DNA from: Collybia mongolica
Taxonomy: Eukaryota > Basidiomycota > Agaricomycetes > Agaricales > Clitocybaceae
DNA length: 64,000 bases
Direction: 5' to 3'
Assembly (NCBI GenBank): GCA_013420905.1
Contig: JAAXNY010000001.1
Location: forward strand, 6,882,001 to 6,946,000
The notes under the pieces are model-generated. The model saw nothing but the letters and a program-made list of their open reading frames with translations, had not been told where the DNA came from and did no database searches. The position numbers were made by a program, and so were the translations under genes. Below are positions 35,910-50,584 of this stretch, piece by piece; the stretch's first letter is position 1, and each line of letters begins with the position of its first letter.

Positions 35910-37516
35910 CTAGTCAAACGAAGACATATCTATATCGAAAAAGAAATGCTGAAGACAAAAATTAGCAAATTGACTGGCCCACCAATACCTATCCAAAATC
36001 CGCTCACTTTATACAGGCTCATGACTTTGACTACCCATGCTTCAAGGTGGTAAATTTTTTTGCTCCCGATTCGCATTCTAACCTCCTGAGTATCGAAATA
36101 AAAACAGCAAGTAATGAGAAAACAGCACGGATCACGCGTAAGCACTCACATAGAAAGCTGCCCAATGCATAACGTCTGCCTTCAAACTTTCATCTACACG
36201 TTCCACGACACGGTCTGCAACCGTCTGTTGATGGCTCAGTAGGGAAAAATAGACTAAGACAATGTTTACCTTCAGGATGATCGTAGGTGGTATACAATGA
36301 CTCAATAATTCATAGAATTTTCCTCGCACTTCCATGACTCTTGCTGGTGACTGCTCCCCTACGATAAGATCGCCCACTTTATGGCAATAGGTCTCCCAGT
36401 CTGGTTTCGCGATCGCCAAGGGCCCCGAAAGGTCTGGACTATACATGGTTGTGTGAATTCACGGTACCATATGTAAGATACTTAGACAAACGATTGCATC
36501 TTCAAAGCCTCCAGGACAAGTATGGCCTTGCGTAAATTCCCTCCAGAGTCATCAATGATTTTGGTTGCTGCTTCTGGAGGAAGAGTAAATGTCGCTCGTT
36601 TTGACACATGCTTGAGTACTATATCCATCTATAAACTGCAAGGTACAACACGGCTCGCCCATGGATCAACGAGAGTTGCTTACCTCCTCCGAACTAGGCG
36701 CCGCAACACGCATAAGAAGACACCGGCTCTTTATGGGGGCGATTAAACGACTTGTACTGTTTGCACACAGAATGATGCGCATGTTGGACATGTATTTCTC
36801 CATGGTTCGACGGAGGGCAGCTTGAGCGTCTCGAGAGAGCGAGTCGGCTTCGTTGATGACGACCACTGCAAACATTATGAATTACGAGTCTCTGGAAGCG
36901 AATGTATTGGACCTTTAAAGCGCTGCTTTGCGTTAAGGTCAACTTGCTGAGTCTGAGCGATCTCTTTTAAGAGTTCTTGAATGACAACCCGATCGTAGTT
37001 ACCTGCTTCACTTAAGAGAAGACAGATTTCGACAGAAGATCAGGTATGAGATTAATGCCACACACCTTGGAGTAATTTCAATATGGAAGTTGCTTTGCAC
37101 AATATTTACTTCCAGTTTTCGCTTTGAGGGTGACACAAAAATGCGTTGATCGATTTTCAGCTTCGTAAATGAGATAAGCATTTTTGTAGATACATTCGGT
37201 AAGCACACACCTTCTCCACCCCTGCTCCGAACAATTGTCGTAGTGTACATGTAATTCTTGTCTTCTTCCCAGCACCAGAGGGACCGTAGAAGAGCATATG
37301 TGGAAAATCCCCAGAGGCGGCCTTAAAGCATAACGATACGTTAACTTTCATCATTCAGATAGTAATGAGGAACGAACCAAGGATTTGAGTCGTGCAGAAA
37401 GGCCTTGGTGATAATGCAGGTCATCAAGAGCTTTTGGACGAAACTGAAAGCGCGAAAATTAACGTGACATTTGGGACGAAACGGGAATGTTTGACTTGGT
37501 CAACCCAAAGAGACAT
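35910..37516 (-). CDS. RFC5: replication factor C subunit (human RFC3 / yeast Rfc5)
   Basis: Eleven exons (37516-37496, 37443-37378, 37321-37211, 37160-37066, 37010-36913, 36865-36684, 36628-36492, 36438-36270, 36224-36150, 36085-36008, 35948-35910) add up to 356 residues, equal to human RFC3. It starts MSLWVDQFRPKALDDLHYHQ. The Walker A-like GPSGAGKKTR, the sensor region NEADSLSRDAQAALRRTMEK with SRC (arginine finger, IKSRCLLMRV) and the collar part HLEAWVVKVMSLYK are all present. NEAD instead of DExx and the absent catalytic Walker B fit the non-ATPase Rfc5 subunit. Role: nuclear clamp loader that places PCNA on DNA, also part of checkpoint clamp-loader variants. Confidence 0.96.
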
Positions 37517-37764
37517 TGCTTGTGAGTTTGCGCTGAGTAGGCGGGCGTCTGAAGAATACAATCGGGGAACAGTTGATTCTGGTTGTAGCGACAGGCTGGT
37601 AGCAGGTCCGAAGAAATGAAAGAACCGTCACAAATCACGATTACGTGTGACGCTACGTGTTGGTTGCATAGTGACATGCATTTGTACAATCTTGTTTTCG
37701 TTATCGGTAAAATACTGCGAACAAGTACAGGCATGGCATTCAACTCTAACCCCGTCTCTTCCTT

Positions 37765-40478
37765 TCACGTCCCTTTGATACCTAGGTCCTCAGCAATGAT
37801 GAGGGCTGCTTTCTCTCCGATCGCGATAGCTGTGTTATACGTATTAGCACCTACGTTGGCTGGTGCGATGCTGACGTCTAGGTCCCAGCCGAGGTTAAAC
37901 AATTATCCAAAGCTCATATATGAAGTTCCTTACCTGCGACTTTCAGATTCTGAATCCCATACACGTTCAGCCTTGGATCGACCACACCACCCTCATTACG
38001 AGGCTTCATCGCGCAAGTCCCCATCTATGTATTAGGTGAACTCAGTGCTGTCCATGAAAGATAATACATCAACACACAGAATGCCATGTAGTCTCAACTA
38101 GGGAAACATTCATCAATAGAAAAGTAATCTATAGTAGATTTCACAAACCTGTCTTTCTGTTATATTCGTCAATCGCCTTGTCGTCTTCCGCGGAATATAC
38201 TATATCAGGCGCCTTCATATCCAAGGGTGCTGTCAAGTTCACCGCTGCTTGGCTACCCTCAGGGAAAGCGGGATGTTTTTCCATGTAATCCCCACGGTAA
38301 ACATCCATTCGACGGGCAAACTCGCGACCCTTTTTGTACATCCACCTCAAAACGCCCAGATCCGCAGGGCTATCGTGTAATGTTAGTCGACGTGGCCTGA
38401 AATAAGAAACAACAAGGGCTGACTCATCGAGATAGCCCGGCTCGAAATCAAGGGGGCCATAAACATCAAGTCCTGCTTTGATGTGGACGCGACCAACGGA
38501 TGCAGGATATTCCTGGATAGCTTTAGGGTGATTTATGAAAACGGATGGTGATGTAAATATTTACAGTATAGCATCCCATAGAGAATATCTTAGGATACGG
38601 TGAGGGCGTCAGGCCGGCATAACTGAATATATCGTCAATAAATATATGCAAGATAAATGGACGTCATACCCACGCTGTGAATGGCCCGAACCACATAACT
38701 GGTTTATCGGGCGCGGCTGCGAAATATTGTTCCCACCTCGCCTCAAACTCTGGTCCTATCTCCTTGAGATCTTCTGTGTTTGGCCGAATTTTGATACCAG
38801 CATCGAGGCCACTGATTGTTCGGAAACTAAGTGTTAGCGCCTAGCGACAGAGGATACTGAAAGTTTCTTGCTTATGTGACATCAGACCTTTGCCTCTGCC
38901 ACCCTCCAGCCATTTCGTAATGAATGCTGAAGTGGAATGTTCAGTGAACAATGCTATAGGCTATGGATGTACACATACGTGCAAGTGTCGTCTCATTTGC
39001 ACGGAACATGGGGTCAAGGCTGTCAGCATCGTCACTCGCAATGTAAGGAGTGAAAATTGCATTGTGGTCTGATGACTAGTCAGAAAGCAAGAAGGACGAC
39101 AACAGTGCTACTAACCCATATAGTGTTCGCCCACTCCTGGGAGATCAATAATTTGGGAAATACCATTTTCCTTAAGAACTTTTGCTGAACCTATGCCTGA
39201 TCTGAAGACAGGGCTATAATCTCCCCCTCAGAACACGGTCGGAAACCTTACCGCTCTAAAATAGCTGGGGATCCGAATGCCCCTGCAGAAACAACCACAA
39301 GGCGAGCTGCATAAGCAATCAAGGAGATCTGAGCACCCTTAGCACGTCCGATAACGTCATCAACATATTCAACGCCGACCGCACGATTGTTCCTGCGGGA
39401 GGTGAGAAAACGACGACAAGCTGGTGATGCAGATACACACTCCAGGACAATACGCACTACACGCCGTCGGTCCAAGATCGTGAGGTTGTTGTGCTTTTGG
39501 TTATAGATATAGTGGTGAGGAATATCTGAACGTTTTCCCGTTGTTCTGTCGATATACCTGTGTAGAGAGTCAATTAGTCAAACTTCACCTCCATGAGCAG
39601 GGCTTGAACCTTGGCCATCTCTAGTATTATGGTAAGCTTATTTCATGTGAGATTACAGATGAAGACGCACTCCATACGCATTGGATGTCGAAAAATTATT
39701 GACATCATCTGTATGTCCTCGGCTCTTGTCATACTCGGCGGCGACAGCGAGAAACTGGGTCGCGATATTGACTTCATCTTCTGCGAATGATATCTTGAGG
39801 GGTCCCGAATCTCCATGTACTTTAGGATCTCCGGCGTGTTGATACGTCTCCGCCTTGTTTTGATATTTCACGTTAGCTGTAGTTAAAAGGAAGATGAACA
39901 ATGCCTTGCTTTTTTTAATAACGGAATAAGACTTTTTGATCCCCAACCAGGATTTTTGTAAACACGTTCCCAATCATCGTAATCAGAAGCAGCCGCTCGA
40001 GTGTACATGACAACTTATAATCCATGAGCACAGAAGTGGAAAATAATTGGCCGGTCTCACAGTTTATACTGGAACCTCCCCCGACACACCTCCCTGCCGG
40101 GACCATGACAGATCGGCCGGCTAGTGATTCACTTGGTTTACTGATATGAAACGTGAATGTTTCTTTGGGCAACAACAGGTTGCCAAAAAACCGGCCGGGT
40201 TGCACATGGTCTGGTAATTCTTGGGTGTGGGGGCCCGCTTCCAGGATCTATGTATTGTGATGAGAGACTCGGACGCTGTGGAGTACGGGAACGGAAGGAG
40301 CACACAAGTATTTTCAAGTTGGGGTCAGCAGATGCAAGCCGGCTTGCGGCGATACACGCAGAAACTCCACCTTGTAATAGAGAGCCATTGAACATCAGCC
40401 ATGGCACAACAGACTGATTGCAAGCCGCTTACCGCCAGCAAATATGATGTCATAGCTGCTAGCTTCAGCAGGAGACAT
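37765..40478 (-). CDS. AOX1: alcohol (methanol) oxidase, GMC oxidoreductase
   Basis: At least 14 exons on the minus strand. Start MSPAEASSYDIIFAGG joins GGVSACIAASRLASADPNLK (FAD-binding GGGxxG). Then come EAGPHTQELPDHVQPGRFF, SVMVPAGRCVGGGSSINF (GMC signature 1), VMYTRAAASDYDDWERVY, AETYQHAGDPKVHG, RGHTDDVNNFSTSNAYG, NNRAVGVEYVDD and SAGAFGSPAILERSGIGSA (signature 2). The C-terminus has the catalytic pair: His in ETTWHSMGTCAMKP and Asn in NVGANTYNTAIAIGEKAA. This order fits fungal peroxisomal alcohol oxidases, which oxidise methanol to formaldehyde and H2O2; in wood and litter decayers methanol comes from lignin and pectin demethylation. One exon is 11 nt (39620-39610) and intron 39909-39854 uses a GC donor. 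No obvious SKL at the end (IKGT). A TATA box stands 46 bp upstream. Confidence 0.93.
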
Positions 40479-40523
40479 GGCTTACTTGATAATGGGAGAA
40501 ACAATAGTGCTTTACATATCCAC

Positions 40524-40533
40524 CTTTTATATA
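40524..40533 (-). promoter_or_regulatory. TATA box of alcohol oxidase
   Basis: TATATAAAAG on the minus strand, about 46 bases upstream of the AOX start codon. It fits a strongly expressed, inducible gene. Confidence 0.6.
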
Positions 40534-41598
40534 TTCTTGCATAAAAACAATCGAGTCTACATCACCCTTGACTACAGGGAACTGCGCGCATGACACTATG
40601 TAGTGACTTGATCTGTGATGCATTGATGATGGCCCATGTCTTCTCTTTAGAAGAACCAGTGAACTTACCTCCGTTTCTGGGATGGATCCGGTTCTAATTA
40701 CCCAGATATGAATGGACGTGTGCACAATTTCTTTGAATTCTCTCAAAAAGGGTGAAAGAACACTGGTCGTAACGGATACCGTGTGTAGTAAGTATGGTAG
40801 TGTGACCTAGTTTGAGATTCGCCAAACCTTTATCGAATCATGCGTATGACTTGTGCTTTTACTATTTACAGAAGCCATTATCACCGTGAACGTAAAGGCA
40901 GAACTTGGAACGAACTATTTGACAACCCAGGAAAACCTGTCTCTCCATTCACTTTTCAAGGCATCATGATTATAGGAGACTGCCGCTAGATCAAATACGA
41001 ATCATGTCTTTACAGTACGATTGGTCAATTCTCCGTTTTCATAGTACAGACGAATACATGACAACTCACATGGTGCGAAACACAAGACTATTCACCTTTT
41101 CTTGTTATTTATCTGGTTTCACTAAGAGCGTTGGTACGTTGGTACGGAAACGTTGAGGATTATTATAGAGAGAAAACGTTGAGACAACTCACGTTTACTA
41201 AATCTATCAAGTTACAGATCTATCATTGAACGATATAAAAAACCGAAAACCGTGTTTGACAACCGAGCCATGAGCGATTCATTGTCAAGGTCGAGTATGC
41301 TCCGGTTGCATCCCAACCAGACCTGATGCCTGAGGGCTGGATGACACCACGAAAGTGGACTCACATTCTAACCTAAATCTAACATTAAACGTCTGTCACC
41401 ACGGTGGTTCATCAGACATGGGAGCATCACACAGATCACATTCGGGGTTTCTTTCATCAGCCTCAAATCCCAGGCCGCCATAGAACACAGCGTGTCGAAC
41501 CCGTGAGAGTTTCACAGACAATACCCGAGGCGAGTGTGTACCCATTTAAGCAGAATTTGACGGGTTATCCACAATACTGGATAAGTAATAGGTTATTA
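40534..41598. other. spacer upstream of alcohol oxidase
   Basis: No gene seen. It should contain the AOX regulatory region and the 3' end of PEX11. The open frame 41404-41676 (+) lacks any family features. Confidence 0.4.
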
Positions 41599-42798
41599 TT
41601 AGGTGTCGTAGCTTTTCACATCATCGGGGACCCCGGTCGGATCTGGTGTGATTGTGAGATCCGGAGGGGGGGATGATAATGCAGTTGCTTTCCATCCGCT
41701 CCGGAAAGATGCCAGGGCAGCAGTAAGCCCAAAGACACCCACCCAAACCTGGAATGAATGTTAGCAGCAAGTCACGTCGAGATAAGTCACGTTCTCACTT
41801 CGTTCTTGAAGAGTCCCTGCTCTAGCGACCTTTTTTGGGGCAGTGAGAGTTCTGCATCTGCCACTCGCAAATGCAAATACATACCAGTGAATAGTAAGAG
41901 GAAGATTCCCGACGTTGGCAATAAACTCATACCAGTAGGCATCCCATCTCTCCTTCAGTTCTTGCTTTTCTGCAGCAGTCATACCAGTGCCTCTCGCCTT
42001 TTTGAGTGTACGTTGCCTTAATTGCAATAGCTTTCTGTCTTCCCAAAGGTGGGCAAATTGTAGTGCCACGTAAGCGGCCCAGAAGCGACAGGACCAGATC
42101 CCCAAGGCGTCGGGGTTTAAAATGATTGGCTTTGCTTTAGGTGTGAACAGAGAAAGTAAATTTGGGATTGTAGTTGGTATGATGCCATGAGAAGTGAGGT
42201 AGGAAAGATGTTCAAGGGGATAATAGGCGAGCATCGACCAACCCTGAAGACGCTCAATTGTGAGAAGGCATCGTGTCGGTTGGGAGTTTCGTTCGAGTGA
42301 GATAAGCCATTGGATGATGGGAAGGAGCCCTAGACATTATGCCTTGATTAGAAGAATGAGCAATTCTTTATACAAAAATGAGTCACCCCATATTCGCCAG
42401 AGCGTTCGAGAATCGCCCAGCAGACTACTCAGTTTTGTATAACTGTCGGCGGCACTGCTTATAGGAGATTTTCTAAGGCCGGCGCGGTGTTGGAGCCGAG
42501 CACGCAGATGAAGGAAGGGCACCAGCAATTTGATGGCGTACTGAACGACCTGTTGTATGATCAATAACTGTTGGGTCCTTAATGTGCATTGGCATACATA
42601 CCATAAATAGTTTGCTATGGTATTGCAGAGTTGAGTATATGTACCAACAGTAGAAGATGAGGTACGCAACTCGCTACCACTCCAGGTTCCGAGATATCGA
42701 ATGAGATGATCAAACGTTTCGGATGGCTGGACCAAGCTGAACGACCCGAGTATCAAGTCGTTCAGACGACTCAAACTGAGGGACTTGGAAAGAGACAT
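41599..42798 (-). CDS. PEX11: peroxisomal membrane protein PEX11
   Basis: Six exons (42798-42671, 42614-42602, 42549-42387, 42329-41885, 41829-41799, 41748-41599), 309 residues. The second exon has 13 nt and completes the motif TWSGSDKLFMVVQYAIKLLV. Other landmarks: ETFDHLIRYLGTWSGS, PFLHLRARLQHRAGLRKSP, GDSRTLWRIWGLLPIIQWLI, MLAYYPLEHLSYLTSHGIIP, RWDAYWYEFIANVGNLPLTI, HWSLEQGLFKNEVWVGVFGL and TAALASFRSGWK, in the order of fungal Pex11. Role: binds and curves the peroxisome membrane during elongation and fission. The ATG at 42798 is preferred to one 60 bases upstream. It lies beside the peroxisomal alcohol oxidase gene on the same strand. Confidence 0.93.
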
Positions 42799-43703
42799 TT
42801 TCACGTATGGCCCCGGCCAGTGGAAGTGAAGGAAAGATAATTGAAATTGAGACACCACATTTCTTGAACTGAGGTTTAAGTCAACAAGTCTCCGGGTAAA
42901 ACCTAACCCCTCCGGGCCCGTGATTCTCTAACACGTGGTGAGAATTAATGACATAAGCCTATATAGCACCAGGTTGCATATAAAGGCCTGTCTTGGACTG
43001 CATGGTTCTTTGAACAATATGCGGACATAAAAGTTCGGGCTCGGTATAAGCTTTTCCGCCTCCTTGTCCGCGTTCCCGTCCTCTAGACTGAACCAAGATG
43101 CTAATGGGCACCGGGTTGGTAATTGTTCTTGGGTTTCTCTTGTTTGACCGATTCTTCTTGTCGTGGAAGCATCGCTTAGGCTGGCGCTCATGATATAGCA
43201 AGGAGTATTGGAAGAGGGATGTTCAAGTATGCAAGCTATCTACATTTTGTTCTAAACTTGCTGTGTCGTCTCGTATCCTGCATAGATATCAATGTCAATA
43301 TTTTGCTGAAACAAATCACCTGGAAATCTCTACAAAACATGCTGCATCGATGATTACGCTAAATTTTCCTAGCCAAGCAATACCGAGCATAGCTGATTTT
43401 TGCAAGATTTTATCCTTTGTGCCTCAGTCAATACCTCCTGTGACAATCTGCACATGAAATGGCCTAAAAAGTCAGTCATATTTCTGCCTCCAGTTTATGT
43501 TCCGGATCTCTACAGAAACTCCTGCCCCACATGGGACAAAATGATCATTAAGGGGAGAGCGCTGGAGCAGATTTCATATCTATAGATAGCCTCAGTGGGT
43601 TAGAACTCTTTATACGGACATACTGTCTCATAATCTTCGACCCAGGAAGCGTACCCTCCAATTGAGGGAATCTTTTACAGTCCTCGGTGCCTGTAAAATA
43701 ACA
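42799..43703. other. divergent spacer between PEX11 and GH10 xylanase 1
   Basis: Open frames of 60-90 codons exist on both strands (for example 42928-43191 -), but none shows a family feature or a consistent exon chain. I see only promoter DNA here. Confidence 0.4.
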
Positions 43704-43711
43704 TATAAAAA
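43704..43711 (+). promoter_or_regulatory. TATA box of GH10 xylanase 1
   Basis: TATAAAAA 53 bases upstream of the ATG at 43764. Confidence 0.55.
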
Positions 43712-43763
43712 GTTCTGATACCGTGCACAGGTTGTACAAACCCGCGCTCCTCGCTCTTCGCAA

Positions 43764-45252
<1,489 letters not shown>

Positions 45253-45680
45253 AGTGCCTTCTCTTGGTAAACAGAATAAGCCTGTGTCACTATCAATTTC
45301 GGTGATTCGATCATTGAATTGGCTATGCAAAAAAATCCATCTGATGCCGGCGCCCATGTTGTCAAGAACAATAAGCAACCCTTAGCCTTGATGCAAGAGC
45401 CAGAACCAAGCTTATCACAGGGGAGTCGTGTGCTAGTTGGTTGTACTTGAAGCGCCAGCCGAGAAATTGAGGTTCAGGTACACTGAGACGTACTAACGAG
45501 GAGATGCTTCACACAAATGCGGTTTAGAGGAGTCCCTTGATCCGGTGATCAGTTGACAGTGAGGAACGTGCCGCAAAAGATGGAAGCACAGCGGCCTCGA
45601 GGCGATTATGTACGACTATAACTCGCAGTATCTCCCAAATTTATCTTCTTACCGTTTCTATTCATTGGATTGCTTGAGCA
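45253..45680. other. intergenic spacer
   Basis: 3' end of GH10 xylanase 1 and promoter of HEN1. No gene seen. Confidence 0.45.
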
Positions 45681-47429
45681 ATGCTGGACAAAGGTGCATC
45701 CACAGGATCTATCACCGAAAAAACTGATTACGATGAACTTCATGTGACATTCTATCCCCCACTATATCTTCAACGCCGAATGTGGGTGCTTGAAGTTTTA
45801 AGAGCCGAGAGTGTTACCAAAGTACGCCATGTAAAATTCATCAATACTTCAACTATTCACCACTTTTTAGGTTCTCGATATAGGGTGCGGAGAAGGACAA
45901 CTACTAGCAGTCCTCTGCCAGCCAGCGCCATGGCTCACTCCACCCCCTGTGGGTGTTTTGCTCCCCTTGCCAGCAACATCATCCACATCCTCTCCGACAC
46001 CATCCTCTCCGACATACAATGACGAGATTCCAAATCTTCATCCAACACTCCTAGTCGGACTCGACTTATCGACGAGCGATCTCGCGTTCGCTGTGCAAGG
46101 GACGACCCCACCACAGAAGGAAGTAAATCTTGATGAAGGCAGTGATGAATACAGATCGCGCCTGACAAACGTTGGTTTGAGATGGGAGAAACTGGATGTG
46201 AAGGTATGGAAGGGAGCATTGGAAGCCGTGAACGAAGAATTCGTGGATGTGGAATGTATCGTTAGCACGGAAGTGTAAGAACAAGAAGTTTTGCAAGTAG
46301 CAAGCACTGATTTGTCATTGACAGCATTGAGCACCTCCCGCCGGATATTTTACCTGCATTCGCCCCGACGCTGCTCGGGATATATCATCCTCGCCTACTC
46401 CTCATCACGACACCTTCATATACTTTTAATGCGCGTTTCACGTCGCCTACGGCGCCCGCTTCTGTCCGCCGCGGCTTCCCGGATCCAACGGCACGCACAG
46501 ATCGAATATTCAGGCACAGTGATCATAAATTTGAATGGACTGCAGATGAATTCGAGGCATGGTGTCGTGAAACTGCGGTAGAATGGGGCTACGAAGTGCA
46601 TGTTTCGAGCGTTGGGCGCGCGCTTGAGGTTGATGAGTGGGGAAGAGATGAAGAACTTGGAGGGGCGACATCTGTCGCTATTTTCAGGCGATGCGATAAA
46701 TCAGAGAGGGAAAAGCGAGGTCGGGATGTCCTTAAAGCCTTGGCATTGGACAGCGGGACACACGAATTGTTAGCGAAACACATGCACATGCCTCATCCCA
46801 GTGCTCAAAAACCAAAAACTTTGAAAGAAATTGGAGAAGGCGTCAGGGCTACGATGGAAGGGTTCCGTGAAGCACACATGAGAGTCGAAGAACTTTGGTT
46901 TGAACGGGATATCGCCATCCTGTGTGGAGGGTGGATTGAACTACTTGTACGGGCTGTGGAGGAAAGCGAAGCATTGTTACTGAAGAGAAATGGAGAGGGA
47001 GAGGGAGTCACACAAGACAGAGGAACTTGGGTGGTTGAGCTCATTGGGGGTGTTACAAGCCCAAAGGATCTATGGCTTTCCGAGAAAGACAAGAGCGTGG
47101 ATCATTTTGTTCCGGTTGGTTGGATTCCCGGAGAAGGTGAGAAGGAGAGTAGTGAAGACGACTGGGGCGGCTCAACAGATATGGAAGGAGACATATCCTG
47201 GAACGGATCTGAGGATGAGGACGATATTGAGAGGCCAGAATCCGCGACAGGATGGCCTAACAGTGAATGGGAAAGCACTAAACGTGCGGGGGGATGGGAG
47301 ATTGCGCCTGACCATGACTGGAGCAAACACGGATGGAATCAAGCAAAACGAGAAGCAGATATACTTCCAAGTTCTGGCAGTTCAACCACGGGGTGGGACG
47401 GTGGTGACGAGAGCGATGATACGTCCTAG
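45681..47429 (+). CDS. HEN1: HEN1-type small RNA 2'-O-methyltransferase with GW-rich tail
   Basis: Three exons (45681-45821, 45871-46274, 46325-47429), 549 residues. N-terminal signature VTFYPPLYLQRRMWVLEVLR, SAM motif I VLDIGCGEGQLL, then PTLLVGLDLSTSDL. The metal site STEVIEHLPPDIL (E-x-x-E-H) and the distal His in FRHSDHKFEWTADEF match the four metal ligands of HEN1. Family role: methylates the 2'-OH of the 3'-terminal nucleotide of small RNAs and protects them from tailing and decay. Like animal HEN1 it lacks the plant dsRNA-binding and La parts. From about residue 440 to the end the chain is acidic/Ser-rich with repeated tryptophans next to glycine (VGWIP, DDWGG, TGWP, GGWE, HGWN, TGWD). 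This suggests, but does not prove, an Argonaute-binding hook. Confidence 0.9.
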
Positions 47430-47589
47430 CCACAGATATCATCGTCAGAGTGGCCGCTAAACAAACGAATGGGCATTACAATCTCTATATATTACATGCT
47501 TGAGGCCGAGTTGGTAGTGTATGCTTGACATGATTGTTGTAAACATACCTGGTATAGAAGCTCCATTCACCTTCAGGACATAACTGCCA

Positions 47590-47920
47590 TTAAGCCGCTG
47601 TCTTTATCGTACGAATTGGGGCTGCAATAAATGTGAGTGGGGGGGTATGATCAAAGCTCCGGGGGATGATATTTACCAATAAGGGGGTGTAGTTGTGCAA
47701 GGTACGTCACCATCCACAAGAGATAACATCCAGCCAACGATATCAGAAGGGCCGTACGTATGACTCTGTAGCAGTAGTCGCGCATAATTAGTTAAGGCAC
47801 TATGTGGCCAGGGTAAACGACGAACACTTGCTGAGGACCCTTTGGCGTAAAGAGAGCAACGCAAGTCATGATTGCAGCAACGGCTACGAAAACAAGCAAG
47901 ATAGGGAAGATTGAGGCCAT
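47590..47920 (-). CDS. VMA9: V-type ATPase subunit e
   Basis: Three exons (47920-47826, 47765-47677, 47621-47590) give 71 residues, the usual size. MASIFPILLVFVAVAAIMTC forms the first membrane helix; ALFTPKGPQQVVIRTALLIS is the family signature; AGCYLLWMVTYLAQLHPLI is the second helix; the end is APIRTIKTAA. Role: small hydrophobic subunit of the membrane Vo sector, needed for assembly of the proton pump on vacuole and Golgi membranes. Convergent with HEN1, 160 bp apart. Easily missed because no exon exceeds 95 nt. Confidence 0.93.
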
Positions 47921-48123
47921 GGTTGTGGCTTCAAGCTGTCGAAGGTTGCTTGTATGTTGGTTGTGGGAGGTTCCGTGGGAAATTTGTTGTGATGGCCGCG
48001 GCCACAGTCCAGACTCCAACGCCTCCCATTGGTCTCTCAAATTGGGTTTCAACGGTTGAACGTAGTATGAATATATAATATGACTACGCCATAAGCTCAA
48101 CAAAGTTATATGTAACGTTACTT

Positions 48124-49978
<1,855 letters not shown>

Positions 49979-50584
49979 TGCAGAGATGAATATCAGTGAT
50001 AGAATAAACCTACCTTACATTGAATCATATATCCAGACCTCGGACCTTTGTCGCTGAAATTATTCGGAGAGTGCTGGTCCACATGATAGCTCACCGACTC
50101 GAATAAAGAGTGCCCTAAGGTTCTGGGCCGGAGACAATTCTGACAGAATGCCGCAATGCCACACATTGGAAGCCAGATTGAGTGTTGCGTGATCAAGATC
50201 GAAACAACTTTCGAATTTGCGGTTGAGTAACGGGTGTCATCACTTAGAATACATAACAGCTGACTCCGTATGAACCCCGGAGAATTGAATATTGATGATT
50301 GCTTTGCACTGGGGTCCTACGCCTCGAGGCATAACAAATTATGACTTCGGTGTAATTGATATCAATAAGGAATTGGAAGGAAACGGGCCACCTTGAAAAA
50401 TTTGACGTGGCGGCCACGGGCCATGAATTATATTCGAAGGACAGGGTACATAGAATACGTACTAAAGTATATCAATCGGCGCATGTTTCTCCACCCATAG
50501 CTGTTCAGCGTGTTGCCTGTTTCGACAGCTTTCTAATGATTTCGAAAAGAAAAAAGGGTACCATTAATAAAGTAGCAATGGTCG
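49979..50584. other. spacer upstream of xylanase 2
   Basis: No gene seen. A TATA-like GGATATATG stands about 45 bases before the xylanase start on the minus strand. The open frame 50356-50592 (+) is chance. Confidence 0.4.

Noticed and set aside
39591..39660. tRNA-like T-arm text (GGTTCAAGCCC on the minus strand) within the AOX gene
   Set aside because: No acceptor stem or anticodon arm could be built around it, and a conserved micro-exon (RWP) lies in the same place.
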